DNA of 40,311 nt from Actinomycetota bacterium (GCA_009704985.1 WLDE01000012.1:1-40311); one strand, 5' to 3'. Shown: positions 1-8,153, numbered from the stretch's first letter. Numbers and translations are program-made. Notes: a model not told the origin generated them from the letters alone.

Positions 1-3000
1 CGGTTCGTGGCGACGGTGTAGATCGTCTTGAAGCAGCCGTTGCAGACGTTGGAGTAGCGCTCGAGGCTGTCGCGGAAGATCGCGTTCATCGCCTCGGTGG
101 TGGCGAACTCGTGGTCGATGCCGAGGTGCTCGATCGTCCGGCGGATGTTGGCCTTCGCCTGGTCGGACAGGAAGCCGTTGTCGAGGGTGAGGGCGTACAC
201 CTCGAAACCCATGTCGACGAGCCGGTGCAGTGCGTAGGTGGAGTCCTTCCCGCCGCTGAGCAGCGCGAGGCAGTCGTACGGACCCGAGCGTCGCTCGCGA
301 CTCTCGTTGCGCAGCGCGATCAGGTCCTGCGGGGTGCGGAACCAGCTGGACACGATCGGCGCGATCCGCTCGTAGAGGCGGCAGGTGTCGCACACGCCCT
401 CGTCGTCGAAGTGCACGCCCGGCACGTTCGACGGCAGACCGCAGCGCACGCAGTGGTGATCGGCCGCGGCCGGTGTGGGCGACCACAGGCGCACCGCCGC
501 CCGTTCGATCGCCGGATGCGTCGCGAGCGCGTCCTCCACCTCGGTCGGCTCGAGCCGGATCCCGCCGACCTTCACCTGCTCGTCGATGCGGCCGAGGTAC
601 ACGAGCGTGCGGGGGTCGGCGAGGCGCACCAGGTCGCCGGAGCGGTAGAAGCGGAGACCGTCGAGCTCGACGAACGGCCCGTCGCTGTCCAGGTACCCCG
701 CGGTGAGCCCGACGTGGGCGATCAGCAGCTCGCCGGGTGAGCCGAGCGGCACCCGCTGCAGGTGCTCGTCGACGACGCGCAGGGTGACCCCCGGCGCCGG
801 CACCCCGATCGGCACCTCCACCGCCGGCAGGTCGTCGGGATCGACCTCGTGGATCATGCACCCGACGACGGCCTCGGTGGGTCCGTACTCGTTGAAGATC
901 CGCAGCCCCGGACGGCGGGCGAGGAGCCGCCGCGCGAGCCCGGCACCGAAGGCCTCACCGCCGACCACGAGCGTCTCGAGGCGGTGGTCGGGCGGCAACA
1001 GCCGCTCGAGGATCTCCAGGTGCGACGGGGTGGCCTTGCACCACGTGAGGTCGGTGCGGCGTGCCACGCGGGCGAGACCGGCGGGTCCGTCCTCGCGCAC
1101 CACCACCATGCGTCCACCGGTGATGAGCGGGACGAACAGGCTCGTGACGGTGAGGTCGAAGGTGAGCGCGCTGAACAGCGGCACGACCGGCGGCCGTGCG
1201 GTGGGAGAGCACTCGACCGCGAAGCGCAGGTAGCGGGCCAGGCCGAGGTGGCTGATCGGGACGCCCTTGGGTTCGCCGGTCGAGCCCGACGTGAACAGCA
1301 GGTACGCCTCGTCGCCGGGTGCGGGCAGGGGCAGCGGCTCCGGGTCGTCGGCGGCGCCGGCAGCGTCGGCTCCTGCGGCACCGTCGGCTCCTGCGGCACC
1401 GTCGGCTCCTGCGGCAGCGTCGGCTCCTGCGGCAGCGTCGGCTCCTGCGGCAGCGTCGGCTCCTGCGGCACCGTCGGAGAGGTCGGGAAGCCGGTCGAGC
1501 ACCAGGCGGCACCCGGCACGCTCGGCGAGCCGGGCGCGACGTGCTGCGGGTTGCGCGGGATCCAGCGGGACGTACGAGCCGCCCGCAACGAGCACGCCCA
1601 GGATGGCGAGCACCGCGTCGGCCGAGCGCGGCAGCTCCACACCCACGCGGGCGCCCCGGTGCACGCCCTGCTCGCGCAACCAGTGGGCGAGCCGTGCGAC
1701 CCGACGCCACAGCTCGCGGCCGCTCAGCGCGAGGTCGAGATCCTCGAGCACCGTGGTGTCGAGGCGGGGGAGGAGCGATCCCAGCTGGTCGACCACCCCG
1801 GGCGTGGGGCCGTCGAGGTCGTCGGCGGTCTCCCAGGCCACGATCTCGGCGAGCTCGTCGGCGGTGGCGAGGCTGCGGTCGCCGATCGGGCGGTCGGGGT
1901 CGTCGAGCACGGCCCGCAGCACCGCGACGGCGTGCTCGCCGGCCCGGGCGACGTGCTCGGGATCGGCTGCGGCGGCGTTGATGTCGAGCAGCAGCTCGCG
2001 CTCGTGGTCACCGTACGCCGTGAGCTGCAGACGGACGAGGTGGGAGGCGTCGGTCGCGCCCGAGTGGATCCACCGCGTGGTCGCCGGCACGGTGCCGAAC
2101 GAGCCGAGCCCGGCCCTCGGGATCACGTTCACGACCGCCTCCACGTCGGCCGCCGGCGCGGTGCCCGCGACGGCGTGGCGCAAGGTCTGCATCAGCGAGC
2201 GTCCGATGCGGCGGTGCAGGGAGCGGAACGTGTCGCCCGGCTCGACGGTGACGTCGACCGGGAACACCTCCATCAGCGGGCCGATCAGCGCGCGCGAGCG
2301 GGCGTCGGAGCGGTTGTGCACCGGCACGCCGATCGCGAACGCGTCGACGCGTGCGACGCGGTGGAGGTGCACCGCCGCGACGGTGACGAGCAGCGTGGTC
2401 CACGCGAGGTCGTCGCTCACCATGGTGTAGTCGCCGGCGAGACGTGCCCGGGCGGCGGCGAACAGCTCGTCGTCCACGGGCAGCGGCACGCGCGTCGCGG
2501 TCGGCGTGGGCGTGCGCACGGTGCGGTACAGACGTCCGACACCGGGGGCGGCGGGCCGCTCGCGCCAGAACCTGGCAGCGCGCTCGGCCCTCGCGCCGGC
2601 GGCGCGACCGAGCGTGCTCGCCCAGTCGTAGTAGGAGTCGAGCTGCACCTCGCCACCGGCGTACGCGGTGGCGGTGGCGGCGAACACCATCGCCGACGAG
2701 GTGGCGTCCGTGATCGTGTGATGGAGGGCGAGATACCACGACACCGTCGCGTCCTCGTGCACGAGCACCACGCTGTCGTAGCTGCAGACGGTGGTGTCGA
2801 TCGGGCGGTGCGCACGCTCGGTCGCCCACGCCTCGGCGTCGGCCCGCGCGACCTCGACGATCGAGGTGCGGGGCGGGTCGGTGAGCAGCTGCACCAGCGC
2901 GGTGCCCTGCTCCTCGACGATGGTGGTGCGCAACGCGTCGGACGCCCGCACGACCTCGGCGAACGCGTCGGCGAGTCGTTCGGCGTCGATCGGCTCGCCG

Positions 3001-3203
3001 CCCGTGGTGTCGAGGTGCGACAGGAGCGCCATGTTCTGCACGGGCGCGTCGGGATGCCGTCGCTGCGACATCCACAGCGCACGCTGCATCGGTGCGAGCG
3101 GGCGACCGCGGCGCAGCGTCACCGCGACGGGGCGCGAGTCGGCGTCCGGTGCACCCTCGGGGGCACCGTCGGCCGCCGCGTGCTGCTCGCCCGGTCGCTC
3201 CAT
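1..3203 (-). CDS. NRPS-like fusion: condensation, adenylation and PP-loop ATPase domains (partial)
   Basis: About 1067 residues are visible; the C-terminus lies beyond the left edge. A condensation domain spans roughly 30-460 with HHTITDA at 161-167 (HHxxxDG variant). An adenylation domain follows (about 490-890) with TSGSTGEPKG near 635, NEYGPTE near 769 and GRIDEQVKVGG near 870. No A9 or A10 motif follows. Instead a CxxC...CxxC zinc-ribbon-like segment (about 917-939) leads into a PP-loop domain with LLSGGKDSTY near 980 and CNGC near 1055, as in WbpG/PseA-type N-acetyl-sugar amidotransferases. Pocket residues aligned to GrsA read D-L-T-K-V-G-E-V-G, close to the asparagine code. The ATG lies 10 nt after the carrier-protein stop, so the three genes form one operon. 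Domain calls are firm; Asn activation and amide/amidine or sulfur chemistry are inference. Confidence 0.88.
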   Translation of the reverse strand, partial: MERPGEQHAAADGAPEGAPDADSRPVAVTLRRGRPLAPMQRALWMSQRRHPDAPVQNMALLSHLDTTGGEPIDAERLADAFAEVVRASDALRTTIVEEQGTALVQLLTDPPRTSIVEVARADAEAWATERAHRPIDTTVCSYDSVVLVHEDATVSWYLALHHTITDATSSAMVFAATATAYAGGEVQLDSYYDWASTLGRAAGARAERAARFWRERPAAPGVGRLYRTVRTPTPTATRVPLPVDDELFAAARARLAGDYTMVSDDLAWTTLLVTVAAVHLHRVARVDAFAIGVPVHNRSDARSRALIGPLMEVFPVDVTVEPGDTFRSLHRRIGRSLMQTLRHAVAGTAPAADVEAVVNVIPRAGLGSFGTVPATTRWIHSGATDASHLVRLQLTAYGDHERELLLDINAAAADPEHVARAGEHAVAVLRAVLDDPDRPIGDRSLATADELAEIVAWETADDLDGPTPGVVDQLGSLLPRLDTTVLEDLDLALSGRELWRRVARLAHWLREQGVHRGARVGVELPRSADAVLAILGVLVAGGSYVPLDPAQPAARRARLAERAGCRLVLDRLPDLSDGAAGADAAAGADAAAGADAAAGADGAAGADGAAGADAAGAADDPEPLPLPAPGDEAYLLFTSGSTGEPKGVPISHLGLARYLRFAVECSPTARPPVVPLFSALTFDLTVTSLFVPLITGGRMVVVREDGPAGLARVARRTDLTWCKATPSHLEILERLLPPDHRLETLVVGGEAFGAGLARRLLARRPGLRIFNEYGPTEAVVGCMIHEVDPDDLPAVEVPIGVPAPGVTLRVVDEHLQRVPLGSPGELLIAHVGLTAGYLDSDGPFVELDGLRFYRSGDLVRLADPRTLVYLGRIDEQVKVGGIRLEPTEVEDALATHPAIERAAVRLWSPTPAAADHHCVRCGLPSNVPGVHFDDEGVCDTCRLYERIAPIVSSWFRTPQDLIALRNESRERRSGPYDCLALLSGGKDSTYALHRLVDMGFEVYALTLDNGFLSDQAKANIRRTIEHLGIDHEFATTEAMNAIFRDSLERYSNVCNGCFKTIYTVATN
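1363..1470. repeat. 18-bp tandem repeat, six copies, inside an adenylation domain
   Basis: Six consecutive 18-mers (gcgtcggctcctgcggca with g/c variation at the first base) encode A-D-(A/G)-A-A-G units at about residues 578-613 of the minus-strand NRPS-like protein, just before the A3 motif. The period is six codons, so copy-number change keeps frame. It is an Ala/Gly/Asp linker within the N-terminal adenylation subdomain. Confidence 0.9.
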
Positions 3204-3213
3204 GCGGATCGGC

Positions 3214-3474
3214 TCAGCCCGCGAGCCGTCGGTCGAGGTAGTCGAGCATGAGCCGCACGGTCTGGAAGTGCTCGAGCACGACGTCGGCAGGGTCGACGGA
3301 GAGCCCGAGCCGATCCTCGATCCAGCCGACGATCTCGACGACGCCGAGCGAGTCGACGAGGCCGGTGAGCAGCAGGTCGGTGTCGGGTTCGATCACGATC
3401 GACGGATCGAGGCTCACCTCGCGGGTGATCATCTCGACGAGGTCGGTGTCGAAGCCCGTGGGTCGTTCGGTCAT
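3214..3474 (-). CDS. Stand-alone acyl/peptidyl carrier protein
   Basis: An 86-residue acidic protein with the phosphopantetheine site GLVDSLG at about residues 37-43 (Ser of DSL is the expected attachment point). The length and pattern fit a discrete carrier protein of the PltL/D-alanyl-carrier type. Its ATG overlaps the stop of the upstream ligase gene by 4 nt (ATGA), and the condensation-adenylation fusion starts 10 nt after its stop, so all three are probably co-translated. It probably receives the aminoacyl group made by the ligase and offers it to the divergent flavoprotein and then to the condensation domain, which lacks a visible carrier domain of its own. The carrier call is secure; the route is inferred. 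Confidence 0.93.
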   Translation of the reverse strand: MTERPTGFDTDLVEMITREVSLDPSIVIEPDTDLLLTGLVDSLGVVEIVGWIEDRLGLSVDPADVVLEHFQTVRLMLDYLDRRLAG

Positions 3475-5129
3475 GCGGTCTCCTCCATCGCCTCGGCGGA
3501 CGCCGGGCCTGCGGCTGGTGTGGTCGATGCCGATGTCGATACCGGCGTGTCGGCGAAGTGCTCGCGCACGTGTCGTCGGTCGAGCTTCCCGGTCGCCGTG
3601 AACGGCAACCGGTCGACGACGCGGAACTCCTTCGGCACCCCCACCGCCGGCAGGCGGCTCGTGCAGAACGCGCGGAGGGCGGCCTCGTCGAGCGCAGCGC
3701 CGTCGCGCAGGACGACCACGGCGGCCACGTGTGCGGCCTCGCCGGCGTCACCGACCGGCACCGCCACGGCGTGCACGACGTCGGGTGCGTCGGTGAGCAC
3801 CGCCTCCACCGCCTCCAGCTCGAGGCGGATGCCGCGGACCTTCACCTGGTGGTCGCGGCGGCCACGGAACCACACCGTGCCGTCGGGGTCGCGCACCACC
3901 ACGTCACCCGTGCGGTACCACGGGAAGCCACCCGGGCGCAGGACCAGCGACCGCGCGTCGAGGTCGGGACGGCGCCAGTAGCCGGTCATCACGGTCGGCG
4001 CCGACACCCACAGCTCGCCGGGCTCGCCGTCGGCGACGTCGACGAACCGGTCGTCGCCGTCGCCGTCGAGCTCGTCCACCACGCGCAGGTCGACCCCGTG
4101 CCAGGGCAGGCCGACGGGGACGTCGTCACCCTGCAGGGTGGCCGGCGTGACGACGTGGCTGGTGCACTCGTTCACCTCGGCCGGACCGTAGATGTTCTCG
4201 ATCACCGCGTTCGGAACGGCGGCCGCGAGCTCCGCGAGCGCACCGACGGCGTACGGCTCGCCGCCGTACATCACGAGTCGCAGCGCCGACAGGTCGCGCT
4301 GGTCGAGCGCGCCGCGTTCGGTGACGAGACGGAAGAACGACGGCACGAAGTACCACACGCTCACCCGCTCGTCCTGGGACCGCGAGGTGAAGCTGGCGGG
4401 GAAGCGCAGGTGCGCCTCGCCGACCACCACGACGGCGCAACGAGCGAGCGGTGCTGCGTACAGCTCGAGCGTCGACATGTCGAAGTGCAACGGCGACATG
4501 CCGGCGATGCGGTCGGCCGGTGTGAGGCGGCGGGACTCCACCGCTCGCGCGGCGTACGCCATGGCGCTGGCATGCGTGTGGACGATGCCTTTCGAACGTC
4601 CGGTCGAACCGGACGTGAAGATGATGTAGGCCGGGTCGTCGGCGGCGACCGGCGGGAGCCGCTCCAGCGCAGCGAGCGCGTCGGGATGCGCTCGGTCGGC
4701 GACGTCGTCGAAGGCAGCCGTGCGCGGGTCCGTGGACGGTTGTGCCGTCACGAGGGTGCGCAACGCCAGACCGTCGATGCTCCAAGGATCGAGCTGCTCG
4801 CAGCGGCGGGCGTCGACGAACACGGCGGCGACATCGGCGTCGGTGAGCACGGACCGGGCCGCCATCGGCGGCGACATCGGGTCGAGCGGCACCACGATCG
4901 CGCCGATGCGCAGGCAGCCGTGGATCGCGACGAACGAGCGAGCGTCCTTCGAGAAGCCGACCGCCACCCGGTCGCCACGCCCGACACCGGCTGCCAGGAG
5001 GTGCGCCGCCACGTTCGCCGCGGCGCGGTCGTACTCTCGCCAGGTGTAGCGGCGCGACAGACCCACCAGTGCCTCGGTGTCGGGGTCGACGCGTGCGGCG
5101 TCGGCGAGGAGGGTGGCGAGTGTCGTCAT
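3471..5129 (-). CDS. Amino-acid adenylating ligase (stand-alone A domain, PltF-like)
   Basis: A 552-residue stand-alone adenylation enzyme. Motifs in order: IIFTSGSTGRSKG (A3), NIYGPAEVNEC (A5), WYRTGDVVVRD (A7), GRRDHQVKVRGIRLE (A8), FTATGKLDRR (A10, Lys present). It would activate an amino acid as AMP ester and load the adjacent carrier protein. Pocket residues aligned by eye to GrsA read D-M-L-Y-M-G-I-E-C-K, sharing D, L, Y, C and K with the DLLYLALVCK code of prolyl ligases such as PltF. The VSVWYFVPS segment is also typical of that group. The Glu at position 330 is unusual, so the substrate may not be proline. The start is uncertain: an in-frame ATG at 5153 with a weak GGACGG site would add eight residues. 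Confidence 0.87.
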   Translation of the reverse strand: MTTLATLLADAARVDPDTEALVGLSRRYTWREYDRAAANVAAHLLAAGVGRGDRVAVGFSKDARSFVAIHGCLRIGAIVVPLDPMSPPMAARSVLTDADVAAVFVDARRCEQLDPWSIDGLALRTLVTAQPSTDPRTAAFDDVADRAHPDALAALERLPPVAADDPAYIIFTSGSTGRSKGIVHTHASAMAYAARAVESRRLTPADRIAGMSPLHFDMSTLELYAAPLARCAVVVVGEAHLRFPASFTSRSQDERVSVWYFVPSFFRLVTERGALDQRDLSALRLVMYGGEPYAVGALAELAAAVPNAVIENIYGPAEVNECTSHVVTPATLQGDDVPVGLPWHGVDLRVVDELDGDGDDRFVDVADGEPGELWVSAPTVMTGYWRRPDLDARSLVLRPGGFPWYRTGDVVVRDPDGTVWFRGRRDHQVKVRGIRLELEAVEAVLTDAPDVVHAVAVPVGDAGEAAHVAAVVVLRDGAALDEAALRAFCTSRLPAVGVPKEFRVVDRLPFTATGKLDRRHVREHFADTPVSTSASTTPAAGPASAEAMEETA

Positions 5130-5359
5130 GGTCGATGTGAGCGCCGGCGCCATCCCGTCCGGGACACCGGCTGCCCCCGGCGAGTTTCGCGACGACAGAT
5201 GTACGACGCAACGTCGATGCCGGATGATGGGCCGAACGACTCGTTGTAGGGGAGGCGGTGGACAGCGCGTCGAGCCGACGCGAGACTCGCCCGATCCGGA
5301 TCGCGCCGGCGTGCCCTGCGCGATCACCCCCTCGATCCCGGAGGAACGAGCGTTCTCGC

Positions 5360-6604
5360 ATGAGTGTTGGCGAACCGACGACCACGAACGCCGATGCCGG
5401 TGACCCCGCGGCCGAAGCCGTCGTCGACCTGGCGGGCGGGGAGCCGGCCACCTTCCTCGACGCGATGCTCGACGTCGACCACCCGCGCAAGGCGGCGGCC
5501 GCCGACTGGGCGAGAACCCACCTGCGGTCACGCACCGCGTCGTTCGACCGTGGCCGCTGGCGAGCCGCCGCGTCCGCCGGGGTGCTCGGGCTGCGCACTC
5601 CGGTCGAGCTCGGCGGATCGGGCCGATCGGCGGTGGATTCGTTGCTCACCTTCGAGGGCCTCGGCCTCGGCACCGACGACGCCGGCCTCGTGTTCGCCCT
5701 CGCCTCGCAGGTGTTCGCGATGCAGACCGCGCTGGTCGAGTCCGGCACGCCCGACCAGCAGCGCACCTGGCTGCCCCTGCTGTGCAGCGGCGACGCGATC
5801 GGCTGCTTCGCGATGACCGAACCCGACACGGGCTCCGACACGGCGGCCATCACCACCACCGCGGTACCGCTGGCCGGCGGCAGCTTCCGCATCGACGGCG
5901 AGAAGGCCTGGGTGACGCTCGGTCCGGTGGCCGACGTCGTCATCGTGTTCGCCTCCACCGACTCCACGAAGGGGCGGTGGGGGATCACCGCGTTCCTCGT
6001 CCCCCTCGACACGCCCGGCGTGGTCGTCGGGGAGGTGGAGACCAAGAGTGGGCTCCACAGCTGCCCGTTCGGTCGCATCCGCTTCGACGGTTGCGTCGTC
6101 GGCGCCGACACCGTGATGGGCAAGCCCGGTGCGGGCAGTGCGATCTTCACCTCCGCCGTCGAGGCGGAGCGGGCGTTCCTGTACGCCGCCCAACTCGGCG
6201 CGATGGAGCGCTCGATGGCCGCAGCGGTCCACCGTGCACGCAGTCGCGAGCAGTTCGGCCGTCCGATCGGCCAGTTCCAGGCGGTGTCGCACCGCATCGC
6301 CGACATGAAGCTGCGCCACGAGGCGTCGCGCCTGCTCGTCTACAAGGCGGCCGCACTGCACGACCGCGGCGTGTCGGTGACCATGGCCGCCGCGCTCGCG
6401 AAGCTGCAGACCTCCGAGTCGGCGATCACCTCCGCCGTGGACGCGATCCGCATCCACGGCGCCGAGGGGTACACCGAGGCCGCCGGCGTGGAGATGGACC
6501 TGCGGGACGCTGTGGGCGGTCTGGCCTATTCCGGGACGTCGGACATCCAGCGCAACATCGTGGCTCGTATGTTGGGGGTCGAGCGGCCGGTGCGGCGCCC
6601 GTGA
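5360..6604 (+). CDS. Acyl-CoA-dehydrogenase-fold flavoprotein, probable carrier-protein aminoacyl dehydrogenase
   Basis: A 414-residue acyl-CoA dehydrogenase fold with the FAD segment CFAMTEPDTGSD and a helical C-terminal domain (SREQFGRPIGQFQAVSHR). The usual YEGT catalytic Glu is replaced by Ser391 in AYSGTSDIQ. A Glu at 270 (EAERAFLYAAQLGAMER) falls where isovaleryl-CoA dehydrogenase has its base. This pairing and the GLHSCPFG segment fit PltE/RedW/CloN3-type prolyl-carrier dehydrogenases better than beta-oxidation enzymes. It is divergent from the ligase-carrier genes, with about 230 nt between. I chose ATG 5360, where family similarity begins, with GGAGG 15 nt upstream. A GTG at 5258 would add 34 Arg-rich residues with no family resemblance. 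An ordinary acyl-CoA dehydrogenase is the alternative. Confidence 0.82.
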   Translation: MSVGEPTTTNADAGDPAAEAVVDLAGGEPATFLDAMLDVDHPRKAAAADWARTHLRSRTASFDRGRWRAAASAGVLGLRTPVELGGSGRSAVDSLLTFEGLGLGTDDAGLVFALASQVFAMQTALVESGTPDQQRTWLPLLCSGDAIGCFAMTEPDTGSDTAAITTTAVPLAGGSFRIDGEKAWVTLGPVADVVIVFASTDSTKGRWGITAFLVPLDTPGVVVGEVETKSGLHSCPFGRIRFDGCVVGADTVMGKPGAGSAIFTSAVEAERAFLYAAQLGAMERSMAAAVHRARSREQFGRPIGQFQAVSHRIADMKLRHEASRLLVYKAAALHDRGVSVTMAAALAKLQTSESAITSAVDAIRIHGAEGYTEAAGVEMDLRDAVGGLAYSGTSDIQRNIVARMLGVERPVRRP

Positions 6605-6684
6605 CCCCGAATCGATCGTCACCTGGGTCGGCGGGACTCCAGGACACGAAGGGGCCTGCTCGGGCCCGGAGAGGAACAAGTGGC

Positions 6685-8046
6685 ATGAAGCGTCGGACGG
6701 GCCTGGGGGCCCTGATCGTCGCCGCGGCGGGCATCCTGGGCGTGGCGGGAGCCGCGTCCCCGGCGAGCGCGCACAGCGGCTTCCAGTCGTACGTGTACCT
6801 GAACATCACCGAGGACTCCCTGGGCGGCCGCATCGAGATGCCGCTCGGCGACCTGTCGGACACGCTCGGCCTCGACCTCGCCGGCACGGACGACGAGATC
6901 GTGTCCGAGCTCGAGGCGAACGCCGAGGTGATCGGCGACTACGTCGACGAGCACCTGAGCATCGGGGTCGACGGCGCCGTGTGGCCGCTCGACTACGACA
7001 CGCCGACGCTGTTCTTCTCCGAGCTGCCCGAGGCCGACGACCGCTACGCGATCGTCGAGTTCGACGCCGACCTCGGTGGCGCCGAGATGCCCCGCGTCTT
7101 CGACGTCACGTTCGACGCCTTCCTCGAGCAGGAGGGCGCAGGCGACAACCTGCTGCTCATCCAGAACGACTGGGCCGGCGGTGTGATCGACAACGGGCAC
7201 GAGGTCCTGGTCGCCTTCACGGCGAACTCGCCGACCCACACGATCGACCTCGGCGACGCCAGCTGGACCAACACGGTCACCGAGTCGATGCGTCTCGGCG
7301 TCGACCACATCCGCACCGGCCCCGACCACATCCTGTTCGTGCTCGTGCTGCTGCTGCCGTCGGTGCTCGTGTTCAACCTCGTGTGGCGTCCGGCGAAGGA
7401 CTTCGGTGCCTCGCTGTGGCGGATCACCAAGATCGTGTCGATGTTCACGCTGGCGCACACGATCACCTTCACGCTCGCCGGCCTCGACGTGCTGCCGCTG
7501 CCGCCGTCGAAGCTCACCGAGTCGGTCATCGCGATCTCCATCGCCGCCGCGGCGCTCCACAACCTGAAGCCGGTCGCGCTCAACAAGGAGTGGCTGATCG
7601 CGTTCGTGTTCGGGCTCTTCCACGGCATGGGCTTCGCCGGTCTCGTGGACGGTCTCGACGTCTCGCAGGGCACCAAGCTGCTGTCGCTCATCGGCCGCAA
7701 CATCGGCATCGAGATCGGTCAGACGGTCGTGGTGCTCGTGGCCTTCCCGCTGCTGTTCCTGCTCCGTCGCACCCGCTACTACATGCCGTTCTTCAAGGTG
7801 GCGTCCGTCGGCCTCGCCGTCGTCAGCATCGGCTGGATGATCGAGCGCATCTTCGAGGTCGACCTGAAGATCAGCCAGGCCATCGAGCCGATGGTGCAGT
7901 GGCCCCGGTCGCTGGTGGTGATGGCGATCCTGACGGTCGTCGCCGCAGCGATCCGCGAGGTCGAGGCCCGCGCCGGTCGGCTGCTGCCGCTCGACCAGTC
8001 GTTCGAGCCGTCGGCGAAGGAGGAGGCCGAGCCCGTCCCGGTGTGA
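6685..8046 (+). CDS. HupE/UreJ-type membrane protein with signal peptide
   Basis: A 453-residue protein with an N-terminal signal sequence (cleavage likely after ASPASA, about residue 30), a soluble region of about 170 residues and then a membrane domain. LGVDHIRTGPDH at about 205-216 matches the His/Asp motif of the HupE/UreJ metal-permease family, and FGLFHGMGFAGL resembles a second conserved segment. About six to seven membrane helices follow, then a charged cytosolic tail. HupE/UreJ proteins are linked to nickel or cobalt uptake; this longer form with an exported N-terminal domain is common in environmental bacteria but its substrate is not established. The SD GGAGAGGAA lies 8 nt before ATG. 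No hydrogenase or urease genes are nearby. Confidence 0.82.
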   Translation: MKRRTGLGALIVAAAGILGVAGAASPASAHSGFQSYVYLNITEDSLGGRIEMPLGDLSDTLGLDLAGTDDEIVSELEANAEVIGDYVDEHLSIGVDGAVWPLDYDTPTLFFSELPEADDRYAIVEFDADLGGAEMPRVFDVTFDAFLEQEGAGDNLLLIQNDWAGGVIDNGHEVLVAFTANSPTHTIDLGDASWTNTVTESMRLGVDHIRTGPDHILFVLVLLLPSVLVFNLVWRPAKDFGASLWRITKIVSMFTLAHTITFTLAGLDVLPLPPSKLTESVIAISIAAAALHNLKPVALNKEWLIAFVFGLFHGMGFAGLVDGLDVSQGTKLLSLIGRNIGIEIGQTVVVLVAFPLLFLLRRTRYYMPFFKVASVGLAVVSIGWMIERIFEVDLKISQAIEPMVQWPRSLVVMAILTVVAAAIREVEARAGRLLPLDQSFEPSAKEEAEPVPV

Positions 8047-8101
8047 CCCCGGTGTGACCCCGGTGTGAAGCCGGGGTGACGACCCCTCGACCCGAACGTC
8101 A

Positions 8102-8132
8102 CCGCAGCCGCCCGGCCCCGGGGCGGCTGCGG
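8102..8132 (+). terminator. Strong hairpin after the HupE-like gene
   Basis: An 11-bp perfect stem (ccgcagccgcc / ggcggctgcgg) extends by one pair into the 9-nt loop. A weaker 6-bp hairpin (8058-8076) precedes it. It sits between the HupE stop and the next start and has no T-run, as is usual in GC-rich actinobacteria. Confidence 0.55.
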
Positions 8133-8141
8133 CGCGTCTGG

Positions 8142-8147
8142 CAGGCT
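8142..8147 (+). promoter_or_regulatory. -10-like hexamer for leaderless dioxygenase mRNA
   Basis: CAGGCT ends 6 nt before ATG 8154. The geometry matches other genes in the window that have no SD; no clear -35 is seen. Confidence 0.4.
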
Positions 8148-8153
8148 TCGGGG

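Noticed and set aside
1363..1470. CRISPR-like array
   Set aside because: The repeats are contiguous 18-mers without spacers, lie in a coding frame and have no cas genes near them.
762..3251. Long plus-strand open frame (829 codons) opposite the NRPS-like gene
   Set aside because: It is rich in Arg, Gly and His without domains; the minus strand encodes complete condensation and adenylation motifs. It is a GC-driven shadow frame.
5258..5359. GTG 5258 as start of the flavoprotein, preceded by GGGGAGG
   Set aside because: The SD is only 2 nt from the GTG, and the 34 extra residues are Arg/Pro-rich and unlike the family. ATG 5360 fits better.
8041..8076. Triple direct repeat ccccggtgtga around the HupE-like stop as a regulatory array
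   Set aside because: It looks like a short slippage duplication of the stop region. Only the derived small hairpin could matter, and the stronger one follows at 8102.
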